Positions 56,518-64,000 of a stretch of DNA of 64,000 nt are shown here, piece by piece. Position 1 is the first letter of the stretch, and each line of letters opens with the position of its first letter. This DNA is from Paenibacillus sambharensis (GTDB lineage: Bacteria; Bacillota; Bacilli; Paenibacillales; Paenibacillaceae): NCBI RefSeq assembly GCF_003233845.1, contig NZ_QKRB01000038.1, positions 1 to 64,000 on the forward strand, in the 5' to 3' direction. The translations under genes were made by a program, and so were the position numbers. The notes beneath the pieces are model-generated. The model was not told where the DNA came from. It ran no database searches and saw only the letters and a list, made by a program, of their open reading frames with translations.

Positions 56518-57546
56518 TTATCGCTCCTCTCCGGTCTGTTCCAGACCAATAAAATACCAGCTGCCTTCGCGGATTACAGGCTGACACAGCGACATTCGGA
56601 GTCCCTCGCCGCCGGCCATCTGCTCAAGCTCCTCCTTGGTTGGAAACGGGTAAAGATTCTCGTGAGCGGACATGAAGCTGTTGAATGCTGAAGCAAAGGC
56701 CTGTCCGCTGCCGGTCTTGTTCACCGGGCTGATCAGCGTGATCGTTCCACCAAGGCTGATCATCTGTTTGGCCTTCCGCAGAAGCTGACAGCGCTTGTCC
56801 GGCTCGAAATAATGCAGGATATTGTTCATCATAATGAGATCAACAGGCTCTTCCGGTCCGCCCCACCGGTTAAAATCATCATGCACCAGCTCGAGCTTGC
56901 AGCCGCTGCTGTTCGACTCCTCCTGCGCTTGACGCACGACCTCCTCGTTCTGCTCGATTCCGATCAGACGCATGTCCCCGCGCACCTCTGACAGCCTTCG
57001 CAGGTAACCGCCATGGCCGCAGCCGATATCCAGTACCGAATGGACATCATGGGCTTTGATCCAGTGCACAAGCTTGGGAAATGCGAGCTTCTCAAGCAGA
57101 GCGGATGTCGCGGCAACTGTCGGCCCGAAGCGGTCATTTTCAAAAACCGGCTTTTCCTCGCCCTTCAGCAGGGAAGGGTATTGAAGCAGAGTCGGAATGT
57201 GCAGCTCCATCAGCTCCTGCAGCAGAGGCCCAACTGAGTCTGGACTGGAGGGGGAAACATAGGAGAGCATGGCTGGAGTGGCATGAATGCGGTTATCCCG
57301 CTCACGAAGATGGCCTACCGCCAGGCCGACATCCACCCAATTTTGAAGCAGCCCCTTGTCCAGATTACATTGCGTTGCAGCCTCTTCTACCGTATTACCC
57401 TCTGCGAAGCATTCGAAAAGCTCGGCTGTATAACCTACGTAAGCATGCCATGCCGGCAGGAACGTGGCGTTCTGCTTCATCCATTTGCGCGCCTGATACA
57501 GCTTCTTCCATTCATGAATCGTCTCCAGCACAGCTCTCACCTCCAT
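56518..57546 (-). CDS. class I SAM-dependent methyltransferase
   Basis: A 342-residue protein. The N-terminal 150 residues look like the winged-helix dimerisation domain of small-molecule O-methyltransferases (EEAATQCNLDKGLLQNWVDVGLAVGHL). The C-terminal Rossmann domain has VLDIGCGHGGYLRRL (motif I), RLIGIEQNEEVV (motif II) and VDLIMMNNILHYF (post II). The substrate is unknown. It lies 23 bases downstream of the FAD monooxygenase gene, so the pair may tailor one compound. Confidence 0.88.
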   Translation of the reverse strand: MEVRAVLETIHEWKKLYQARKWMKQNATFLPAWHAYVGYTAELFECFAEGNTVEEAATQCNLDKGLLQNWVDVGLAVGHLRERDNRIHATPAMLSYVSPSSPDSVGPLLQELMELHIPTLLQYPSLLKGEEKPVFENDRFGPTVAATSALLEKLAFPKLVHWIKAHDVHSVLDIGCGHGGYLRRLSEVRGDMRLIGIEQNEEVVRQAQEESNSSGCKLELVHDDFNRWGGPEEPVDLIMMNNILHYFEPDKRCQLLRKAKQMISLGGTITLISPVNKTGSGQAFASAFNSFMSAHENLYPFPTKEELEQMAGGEGLRMSLCQPVIREGSWYFIGLEQTGEER

Positions 57547-57569
57547 TTATCTTAAATTGTTAGGTCGGA

Positions 57570-58913
57570 TCATTCTGCCAGCGGCTTGTACCCAGTGAGC
57601 CAAGGATAATCCTCCTCGCTAGAAAAGCGATGCCGCAGCTTCTCTTGGCTGCTGAGTGTACGCCTCTTCGGCCAAATTCCAAGCTGCGTAAACCGGTCAG
57701 CGAGGGTATCCGGCCACATGCCCAGCCCGGAAATATTAAGCATATATTTGTAATGCAGGTAAGGCGACTTTGCAATGGATTGCAGAATACGGGGGCGAAT
57801 GCTGCTCATTCCCGGGAATGTGTAGGAGTAGGCGAGCGCTGACAGGTGACTGAGGTTCGCTATGAATTCTGCCCTTGGACGGCGGACGCTGTCATACGCA
57901 TACAGGGCATTGTCCAGCGGCAGCCTCTCCTTGTACAGATAGACCAGCAGCTGTCCCAGTATATCGGCATCTTGGATGGCCATATTCATGCCCTCGCCGG
58001 CCATCGGGTGGACATTATGGGCTGCATCGCCGATGATCGCAATATTATGCTGTACGAACTGGCTTGCCTGGTGGCGAAAAGGAATCATCAGCTGGATTTC
58101 CTTCCAGCTCTCAATCTCTTCCACACAGCCCTCCATCGGAGGATACAGCTCGCGGTAAGCCTGATAGAAGCTGTCCAAGCCGCCTGAGCGCATCGGCTTA
58201 TATTCCTCTGGCCGGATGAGATAGACAGTCCGGACGCGGTTATCCGGAAGGGGGAATAGTCCCAGGAACCGGCTGTCGTGAGACAGGATGGTGGCCTCAG
58301 TGAGCTCAGCCGGCTTCCGGAAGGAGACAGTCAGGAAGTGATGATTATATTCGGTGCGATTCATCGAGACATTCATCGTCTCCCGTACAGGGGATATGCG
58401 CCCTTCAGCCCCTACGAAGAAATCAGCCTCGATACGCAGCTCCTCATCCGGTGTCTTCACGATCGCTGCCTCGGCCCGTCCGCTATCATCGTGCTCCAAT
58501 CCGGTTACATGTCCGGGCTGCAGCATAGTGAAGCAAGGACACTGGAGCGCTTCTTCCATTAGCAGGCCTTTAAGCTTCTCATGCGGGTGCATAAGAGCAA
58601 AGTCATAGGGGGGCTCCAGCACGCCATAGTCCATGACCGCATCCCGGCTGCCTGCTCCGGATAAGGAGTGAAGATCCGTCAGTTCCTTAAGCCGCATTGT
58701 GCGTACCTTGAAGCTGGTTTGCTCAAGGGGGCGGAGCGTATCCAGCTGATCCAATATCTGCAGGCTCTTCGGCTGGAGCAGCTCGCCCTTGTACATTAAG
58801 CCTTCCCCGCGCTTCTTCTCGGCGACGATGACATTAATCCCGTGTCTGGAAAGCAGAAGACCAAGCGTAAGACCAGCAATGCCGCCACCGGAGATAAATA
58901 CCTGGCAGCGCAT
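57570..58913 (-). CDS. FAD-dependent monooxygenase
   Basis: A 447-residue flavoprotein of the PHBH/UbiH class. QVFISGGGIAGLTLGLLL is the FAD dinucleotide fold, ADFFVGAEGRISPVR the D-G-like segment and IIGDAAHNVHPMAGEGMNMAIQDA the second FAD motif. Such enzymes hydroxylate or epoxidise aromatic or isoprenoid compounds with NAD(P)H and O2. GAGGAGGG precedes the ATG. It starts an operon with a methyltransferase and a small membrane protein, a possible small tailoring cluster. Confidence 0.9.
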   Translation of the reverse strand: MRCQVFISGGGIAGLTLGLLLSRHGINVIVAEKKRGEGLMYKGELLQPKSLQILDQLDTLRPLEQTSFKVRTMRLKELTDLHSLSGAGSRDAVMDYGVLEPPYDFALMHPHEKLKGLLMEEALQCPCFTMLQPGHVTGLEHDDSGRAEAAIVKTPDEELRIEADFFVGAEGRISPVRETMNVSMNRTEYNHHFLTVSFRKPAELTEATILSHDSRFLGLFPLPDNRVRTVYLIRPEEYKPMRSGGLDSFYQAYRELYPPMEGCVEEIESWKEIQLMIPFRHQASQFVQHNIAIIGDAAHNVHPMAGEGMNMAIQDADILGQLLVYLYKERLPLDNALYAYDSVRRPRAEFIANLSHLSALAYSYTFPGMSSIRPRILQSIAKSPYLHYKYMLNISGLGMWPDTLADRFTQLGIWPKRRTLSSQEKLRHRFSSEEDYPWLTGYKPLAE

Positions 58914-59023
58914 GGCATCCCTCCTCTCGTTCGCCTTGGCTGCTTCTCGTGATAACCCTTAATAACGCAAATGGCTGATTGTGAAACATTGAACGTATAA
59001 ACTTTGTATAAGGTTGTGCGGCC

Positions 59024-59057
59024 ATAAAGAAGCCCGGCCAGGCAAGCTGGTCGGGCT
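59024..59057 (-). terminator. motAB terminator
   Basis: On the minus strand AGCCCGACCAG, loop CTTG, CTGGCCGGGCT (one G-T/mismatch) is followed by TCTTTAT. It lies about 45 bases after motB. Confidence 0.8.
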
Positions 59058-59102
59058 AGGTTATAACACTCATTATGAGGGCTTGTGAAGAAAGTACGGC
59101 CG

Positions 59103-59939
59103 TTAGGAGCCGGCAGAGACTGATTTACTGTTCTCAAGGTCCACATATTTACGGATAATGGATACCTCGACACGGCGGTTCTTGGCCCGGCCCTGTTCAG
59201 TCTTGTTCGAATCAATCGGCCTGTGTTCCCCGTAGCCAGTGGGACTGATCAGTTTCGGATCAAGCTTGCCGGTTGAGATCAGAATCGACATAAAGTTAAT
59301 GGCCCGTTTGGCGCTGAGCTCATAGTTGGAAGCGAACTCGTAGGTATTGATCGGCTTATTATCCGTATGGCCAGCAACGGTTATCTCGTAGCCCGGATAA
59401 TCCTTCAGCATCGTGCCGATAGATACGGCCAGTGCCTTGGCATCTGATTTAATCGCGGCGCTGCCTGAATCGAATAAGGCATTGTCGCTGATTGTAATCA
59501 TTAATTGCGATTGGTTAAGCTTCGTTTCCAGCTGGGTCGTTAGTCCGTTCTGCTTAATATACTGATCCAGCTGCTGCTTCAGCTTCTCCAGCTGCTGCTG
59601 CTCCTTCTCCCGGAGCTTCTGCTGCTCCTGCTTCGTCAGATCGCTCGCGCTTTGCTGGCTCTGGTTGTCTTCATTGTCGTCGGCACGCTTGGTGCGATCC
59701 TTGCTTGTCACCTGCTCGGGGGTTGAGACAACGGCCGATTGGTCAAGGACGCCGACACCGGAGTTGAAGGCAATACTGAATGCCTGACTCATCTCCTGGA
59801 ACTTCTTGGCATCCGTTGCGCTCATGGCGTACAATACGATGAACAAAGCCAGCAGGAGGGTCAACAAATCAGCGTAGGGTATCAGCCAGGATTCGTCTAC
59901 ATGCTCTTCATGGTCATCATGCTTATGCTTTTTGCTCAA
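59103..59939 (-). CDS. motB: flagellar motor protein MotB
   Basis: A 278-residue stator subunit. The single membrane helix WLIPYADLLTLLLALFIVLYAMS carries the proton- or sodium-binding Asp24. A Gln/Lys-rich linker leads to the OmpA-like peptidoglycan-binding domain (ITVAGHTDNKPI, SAKRAINFMSILI, GYGEHRPI, NRRVEVSII). GAGAGG nine bases before the TTG at 59939 selects it; a GTG at 59948 is too close to the Shine-Dalgarno. It overlaps the motA end. Confidence 0.96.
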   Translation of the reverse strand: MSKKHKHDDHEEHVDESWLIPYADLLTLLLALFIVLYAMSATDAKKFQEMSQAFSIAFNSGVGVLDQSAVVSTPEQVTSKDRTKRADDNEDNQSQQSASDLTKQEQQKLREKEQQQLEKLKQQLDQYIKQNGLTTQLETKLNQSQLMITISDNALFDSGSAAIKSDAKALAVSIGTMLKDYPGYEITVAGHTDNKPINTYEFASNYELSAKRAINFMSILISTGKLDPKLISPTGYGEHRPIDSNKTEQGRAKNRRVEVSIIRKYVDLENSKSVSAGS

Positions 59940-60723
59940 CAGGCTCACCCTCTCCGGAAGACATCACCTTACGCTCGGTTGGCGTAAGGAAGACAGACAG
60001 CTTCTGGCTAATGGCGATTGTTGATACACCGGACTGGATGGACAACAGGCCTTCAACCATCATCAGACGGATTTCCGCTTCACGCTTCGACAACCGCTTC
60101 AGCTTGTTCGCGATTGGGTGCCACAGTACGTATCCGGTGAAGATACCAAGCAGGGTTGCGATAAAGGCAGCGGCAATCGCGTGTGCCAGAGCATTCATGT
60201 CACTCATATCCGCGAGGGCGGCAATCAGACCGATAACGGCGCCAAGTACGCCGAGTGTTGGAGCGTAGGTGCCCGCCTGTGTGAATATAAGCGCCCCCGC
60301 CTTATGGCGGTCTTCTGTTGCGGAGATCTCCTCCAGCAGAACGTCACGCACGAAATCTTGGTCGTTACCGTCAATAATCATCCGCATGCCGTTGCGGAGG
60401 AAGTCATCTTCAATCTCATCAACCTTTGCTTCCAGAGCGAGCAGGCCTTCACGGCGGGTAACAGAAGCCCAATCCATGAACATGCGGATCAAGTCTTCAC
60501 GCTTTGGCAGCTTTTGCTCTTTAAATGTGATGCCGACAAGCTTTGGAAACTTCTTAAGCTCGGCTAGTGGAAAACCAATGAACAGCGACGCGGCAGTACC
60601 GACGAGTATGATCATAAAAGCCGCCGGGTTAATGAGCTGGTCGACCGGTGCGCCCTTTAGAAACATGCCGACTACAACGGCTACAATGCCGAGTACAATA
60701 CCAATAACAGTTGACTTCTCCAT
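59923..60723 (-). CDS. motA: flagellar motor stator protein MotA
   Basis: A 266-residue stator subunit with four membrane segments: VIGIVLGIVAVVVGMFL, NPAAFMIILVGTAASLFIGFP, TYAPTLGVLGAVIGLIAAL and AIAAAFIATLLGIFTGYVL. The cytoplasmic loop carries SVTRREGLLALE and the charged residues that touch FliG. TLGVLGAVIGLI with the conserved Pro before it lines the ion channel. GGGGTG precedes the ATG at 60723. The ion used cannot be decided from the sequence alone. Confidence 0.96.
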   Translation of the reverse strand: MEKSTVIGIVLGIVAVVVGMFLKGAPVDQLINPAAFMIILVGTAASLFIGFPLAELKKFPKLVGITFKEQKLPKREDLIRMFMDWASVTRREGLLALEAKVDEIEDDFLRNGMRMIIDGNDQDFVRDVLLEEISATEDRHKAGALIFTQAGTYAPTLGVLGAVIGLIAALADMSDMNALAHAIAAAFIATLLGIFTGYVLWHPIANKLKRLSKREAEIRLMMVEGLLSIQSGVSTIAISQKLSVFLTPTERKVMSSGEGEPVEQKA

Positions 60724-60785
60724 AAGTACACCCCATATTTCATGAAAATGATTGATTTTGAGCAATAGACGTCAAAAAAACAAGA

Positions 60786-60812
60786 TATTCGACAATGCCA
60801 CTACTGTATTTA
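60786..60812 (-). promoter_or_regulatory. sigma-D-like promoter of motAB
   Basis: On the minus strand TAAA (60812-60809), 15 bases, then GTCGAATA (60793-60786) resembles the flagellar sigma-D consensus TAAA-N15-GCCGATAT (imperfect -10). It lies about 65 bases before motA. Confidence 0.5.
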
Positions 60813-60953
60813 TCGTCAAATCTATGGAGAATATTAGAGTAAGCGGAATAGAAAAGAGCGGCAGCGTCAATTTTTTTACTATAATAGTTGTAAGGGAAGG
60901 CGTAGAATGGGTAGAAAGCGTTTCATCAAGCTTCAGAGAGAGGGGATAGACAG

Positions 60954-61247
60954 ATGGGTGTCCGACATGCGAGGGAATACAAGGAAATACTGGAGGACCT
61001 AACCGAGGCGGTTGGCGGGATAGAAGACAGCTATACGTTCTTTGATATGACAGCAGAGGAGTGGGAAGGCTTGGGCCCTGCTGAGCGTGCGGAGGTGCTG
61101 GAGGCTCTTGCCGACGATGTATTCTACGGTCTGGGTGAGGAGTCCACCATCGCAGTAGGCTCGGGGCATGTTACGTATCATCCCAAGCGTCATATTATAG
61201 AGGTTTCGGTCGATGGCACGGAAATTCGGCTCGTCCGGCTGATCTGA
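60954..61247 (+). CDS. hypothetical protein, 97 residues
   Basis: A small acidic protein (HAREYKEILEDLTEAVGGIEDSYTFFDMTAEEWEGLG) with a helical N-terminal two-thirds and a short beta hairpin at the end (HIIEVSVDGTEIRLVRLI). It has no signal peptide or membrane segment. GAGAGGGG precedes the ATG. I do not recognise it. It is divergent from motAB, with a roughly 190-base gap. Confidence 0.7.
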   Translation: MGVRHAREYKEILEDLTEAVGGIEDSYTFFDMTAEEWEGLGPAERAEVLEALADDVFYGLGEESTIAVGSGHVTYHPKRHIIEVSVDGTEIRLVRLI

Positions 61248-61346
61248 CAGCCGGGTGACAGTCTCATAGCAGCCATTCCATCAGAGGCGCCCCGGCTTCA
61301 GGCCGAGGGCGTTTATTGGCTTCTCTTGAGGATAGAAGCGGCGATT

Positions 61347-61862
61347 TTATAGGAATGGTCTTCGGTAGACCATGCAGTAAAATTCCCCTGGGCCAGTGGG
61401 GGTGGGGCGCCAGTACCGGTCTGTAATTTCAAACCCCGCCTTCTGGTAGGCCCTTACAGCCCGCTCGTTCCAGGTGAGGACCTCAAGATCCAGCTCATCA
61501 TCCGGCGACCGCCTGAATGCTTCCCTAATGAGAAGGGAAACAACAGCCGGGCCAAGGCCTTGACTGCATAAGGAGGGACGCAGCCCAAGGCCGAGACGGG
61601 TAACGCCGAGCAGCGGGAAAAACTGTGCATAACCGATTAATTCGTGATGCTCGTCTAAGATAGCCGTGTACTGCCTGTCGCGGATTCCAGGGTCGCCAAA
61701 CTCAATACCCTGCTGCTGCATCTGTTCCCACCCGGGCCAGTTGAACAGGTCATAAGGCGGCTCATAATGCCAGCTGCACAGCTCCCTGCCGTGCTCTTCT
61801 GAGAAGGGGGCAAGGTGAAGTCCGGCTGGAGGGGGGGCAGTATGCCCGTTAGAATGTGCCAA
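61347..61862 (-). CDS. GNAT-family N-acetyltransferase
   Basis: A 171-residue acyl-CoA transferase. YAQFFPLLGVTRLGLGLRPSLCSQGLGPAVVSLLI contains the acetyl-CoA loop (R/Q-x-x-G-x-G/A in the form SQGLGP). LEVLTWNERAVRAYQKAGFE is the usual C-terminal helix and strand. The substrate is unknown. It stands alone on the minus strand. Confidence 0.85.
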   Translation of the reverse strand: MAHSNGHTAPPPAGLHLAPFSEEHGRELCSWHYEPPYDLFNWPGWEQMQQQGIEFGDPGIRDRQYTAILDEHHELIGYAQFFPLLGVTRLGLGLRPSLCSQGLGPAVVSLLIREAFRRSPDDELDLEVLTWNERAVRAYQKAGFEITDRYWRPTPTGPGEFYCMVYRRPFL

Positions 61863-62016
61863 AGCAGCTCCTCCTGAATTGTACTTACTTGAATGAAGTC
61901 ATTATAACAAAACGGCCGGTGCCATGTTAAAATAAGAGCGGTCTTATAGATAACAAGCGATCGTGCGAGGCCGGTTGTAGAAGCGGCATGATGACATAGC
62001 TGGAACAGGAGCAGAT

Positions 62017-63213
62017 ATGAATAAATTGATATGGGTAGGATGCCTGTCTTACCTGGTGATCGGGATGGCTCATGTAGTGGGCGGTGCGGTACTCGAGCCG
62101 ATGATGGACCATTATGGTCTGAATTATCAGGATGGCGGGCAGTGGATCATGAACCAGTTCCTCGGCTTCCTGGCAGGCGTACTGGCAGCGCCTTATCTGA
62201 CCCGCTGGATCGGGAGAAGGAATACAGTACTGGCTGCAATGGGGAGTCTGACGGCGGCTGAGGCGGCATACAGCCTTCTTCTGCCCTGGGGCTTCATGCT
62301 CGGGATAGCGCCGGTTGCAGGGTTTGGCTTCGGTCTGACGGAAGCGGTGCTTGGCGCCATTATTATTGAATTTGTGGTGGACCGTAAGGCCTCTGCCATG
62401 ACCCGGCTTGAAACCTTCTTCGGGCTTGGGGCGCTCGCCATGCCTTCAGCCGCGGCCCTGCTGATCGGTGCGGGAATATGGCAGATGGCCTTTCCGGTTG
62501 TTACGGCGATGGCGGGGATTACAACCTTAATCTGGCTCACCATGTCCTTCGGACAGGCGGATGACCTGCTTGCCTACGCTGCGCCCAAGGAAACAGGGGC
62601 TGTTGAGCATAGACCCCGCTACAGCCTTTCGGCCCTGCCTCTGCTTGGCATAGGGATTGCTTACTTCGTCCTCTATGTGGGGATGGAGATGAGCGTGTCC
62701 AATTACCTTCCCTCGATTATGAAGGAGAGGACGGGCATGGAGGAAGCGGCGGCGGCCTCTACACTAAGCTTATTCTGGGGGCTCATGGTCATTGGGCGGC
62801 TCTTCTCCGGCCGTCTGGCAGACTGGAGCGGGTATATGCGGTACCTGGCTGTCTCCACGGCCGTGGGGGCCGGTTTGCTGGCACTGCTTGCTGTAACGGG
62901 CAGCGCCAGCATCAGTCTAATTTGGATCGGATTAAGCGGGCTTGTCTGGTCAGGCGTGTTCGCTATTGGCTTGCTGTATATGAATGAGAAGCTGCCAGGC
63001 ATGACCGAACGGACGACGAGTTTATTAGTAGCAGCCGGAGGTTTGGGGGGAGCAGCTATGCCGCGCATCACCGGCTGGTTCCTGGACCACTACAGTGCAG
63101 GAAGCACGATATGGATGCTTGCGGCGGTATCGGCTGTCATGCTGCTGCTGCTGGTCTGGATAGCGGCGGAAACCCGCCGGCAGGGAAGGGAGATAGGGGG
63201 GCGCAGCACTTAG
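62017..63213 (+). CDS. MFS transporter
   Basis: A 398-residue membrane protein with about 12 hydrophobic segments in two halves. YLTRWIGRRNTVLAAMG is the loop 2-3 motif of the major facilitator superfamily, and FSGRLADWSGYMR is its copy in the second half. The overall look is of the FucP/YfkF-like sugar or multidrug groups. The substrate is unknown. It is convergent with the partial kinase gene 13 bases downstream. Confidence 0.88.
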   Translation: MNKLIWVGCLSYLVIGMAHVVGGAVLEPMMDHYGLNYQDGGQWIMNQFLGFLAGVLAAPYLTRWIGRRNTVLAAMGSLTAAEAAYSLLLPWGFMLGIAPVAGFGFGLTEAVLGAIIIEFVVDRKASAMTRLETFFGLGALAMPSAAALLIGAGIWQMAFPVVTAMAGITTLIWLTMSFGQADDLLAYAAPKETGAVEHRPRYSLSALPLLGIGIAYFVLYVGMEMSVSNYLPSIMKERTGMEEAAAASTLSLFWGLMVIGRLFSGRLADWSGYMRYLAVSTAVGAGLLALLAVTGSASISLIWIGLSGLVWSGVFAIGLLYMNEKLPGMTERTTSLLVAAGGLGGAAMPRITGWFLDHYSAGSTIWMLAAVSAVMLLLLVWIAAETRRQGREIGGRST

Positions 63214-63226
63214 GAACAGCCGCTTC

Positions 63227-64000
63227 TTAGCCGGTTTGCTGGCTTTGCGGGATGCACCCCGGACCTGCTGTTTCCTTACCTTGATGCTCCAGCTGCGGGA
63301 CAGGTAGCGTCAGGATGAATGTCTTGCCTTCCTGAAGCGGGCTGTCCACGATATGAATACTGCCTCTGTGGATGGCAACTATCCGCTGTACGATGGACAG
63401 GCCCAGGCCGCTGCCCTCCCGGGTCCGGTCTCTGGCCTGGTCCGCCTTATAGAACCGTTCAAAGATGCGCGTCTTGTCTTCCTCAGCAATACGTGCGCCG
63501 CTGTCGTAAAAGCGGGTTTCCAGCTGGCTATTCTGAAGCCGGACCGTGATACGGATTGCGCCGCCTGAAGGCGTAAACTTGATGGCATTGGACATCAGGT
63601 TGGACCATACCTGGCCCAGCAGTTCCTCATCGGCCTGGATAACCGTCTTGCTTGCCGACATCTCAACATTCAATCCTTTCCGTGCCCATACCGGCTCAAA
63701 GGCAAGAACAGTGCGGCGAATCTGCTCCGCGACGTCGAACGGCACAGGGGAGAGCGCCAGTTTATCGGAATCCAGTAGAGCAAGGCGGAGCAGGTTGTCG
63801 CTGAGCTTGGATAGGCGGTCGCTTTCCTGCCCGATAATCTGAAGAGCACGCTCTTGCTCGGAGGCATCAAGCGTACCCTCGAGCAGCATCTGCGAGAAGC
63901 CCTTCATCGAGGTTAACGGCGACTGGAATTCATGGGAGACATTAGCCACGAACGCTTGGCGCTCCTGATCGAGCTGTCCGAGCTCCGAGGCCATATGGTT
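63227..64000 (-). CDS. sensor histidine kinase, C-terminal part (5' end outside window)
   Basis: The visible 258 codons run off the right edge with an open frame, so the sensor part is missing. Present are the HisKA helix with VSHEFQSPLTSMKGF (phosphoacceptor His), the N box NLMSNAIKFTPSGG, a G1-box segment FYDSGARIAEEDKTRIFERFYK in which the usual D-x-G-x-G reads D-S-G-A-R, and GSGLGLSIVQRI (G2). Its response regulator should lie beyond the window. Confidence 0.93.
   Translation of the reverse strand, partial: NHMASELGQLDQERQAFVANVSHEFQSPLTSMKGFSQMLLEGTLDASEQERALQIIGQESDRLSKLSDNLLRLALLDSDKLALSPVPFDVAEQIRRTVLAFEPVWARKGLNVEMSASKTVIQADEELLGQVWSNLMSNAIKFTPSGGAIRITVRLQNSQLETRFYDSGARIAEEDKTRIFERFYKADQARDRTREGSGLGLSIVQRIVAIHRGSIHIVDSPLQEGKTFILTLPVPQLEHQGKETAGPGCIPQSQQTG

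Noticed and set aside
61287..61312. Terminator between the 97-residue gene and the GNAT gene
   Set aside because: GCGCCCCGGC..GGCCGAGGGCGT can form a hairpin, but pairing is imperfect and only GTTTATT follows.

Overview
The window reads as chromosome from a Paenibacillus-like, endospore-forming, flagellated member of the Bacillota. The signs are the gene order 23S-5S rRNA, guaB, dacA, pdxS, pdxT, serS, tRNA-Ser and later tadA, which is the order downstream of gyrA near oriC in Bacillus subtilis; strong AGGAGG ribosome binding sites with many TTG and GTG starts; Spo0E-type and spore-protein genes; an SLH-anchored surface protein; and a mixed base composition around 50% GC. No sequence search was run, so the genus is an inference.

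Layout. 1-8026: end of an rRNA operon, a lipoprotein glycosidase-like gene, purine, cell-wall, vitamin B6 and serine-tRNA housekeeping genes. 8180-12816: small spore-type genes (including a 51-codon sspP homologue), a lipoprotein, a LacI regulator and a GntR/DUF1648 pair. 12947-35930: a surface-glycan locus. It starts with an SLH-domain protein and an O-antigen-ligase/TPR membrane protein, then makes GDP-sugars (manC, gmd, rmd) and dTDP-L-rhamnose (rmlA, rmlC, rmlB, rmlD), has six glycosyltransferases, a WbaP/WsfP-like initiating sugar-phosphate transferase, a Wzm/Wzt ABC exporter whose ATPase carries a C-terminal glycan-binding type domain, and an FkbM methyltransferase with a predicted coiled coil. 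This is the gene set expected for a Wzm/Wzt-exported polysaccharide transferred to a cell-surface protein, as in S-layer glycosylation (slg/wsf) loci. Positions about 17600-30530 are clearly AT-richer than both sides.

36046-49907: a compact contractile-tail cassette. A repressor and ImmA-type protease diverge from an ArpU-like activator, followed by tail terminator, sheath, tube, chaperones, tape measure, baseplate, spike, fibre with a pyocin-knob-like segment, XhlA, holin and a glucosaminidase lysin. There is no terminase, portal, capsid or integrase, so I read it as an R-type phage-tail-like bacteriocin (tailocin) rather than a prophage. Related hairpins flank it, and it ends beside a tRNA-Arg gene with an extra base in its acceptor stem.

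50027-64000: a PilZ protein preceded by a clear c-di-GMP-I (GEMM) riboswitch, a Spo0E-like phosphatase, tadA, a cluster of DnaA boxes, a PAS sensor kinase, an SDR oxidoreductase, rluF, a methyltransferase/FAD monooxygenase operon, motA-motB with a sigma-D-like promoter, a GNAT acetyltransferase, an MFS transporter and the 3' part of a second histidine kinase that runs off the window.

The strongest leads are the headless tailocin, the riboswitch feeding a c-di-GMP receptor, the possible methyltransferase chain-length ruler in the glycan locus, and the DnaA-box cluster beside tadA.
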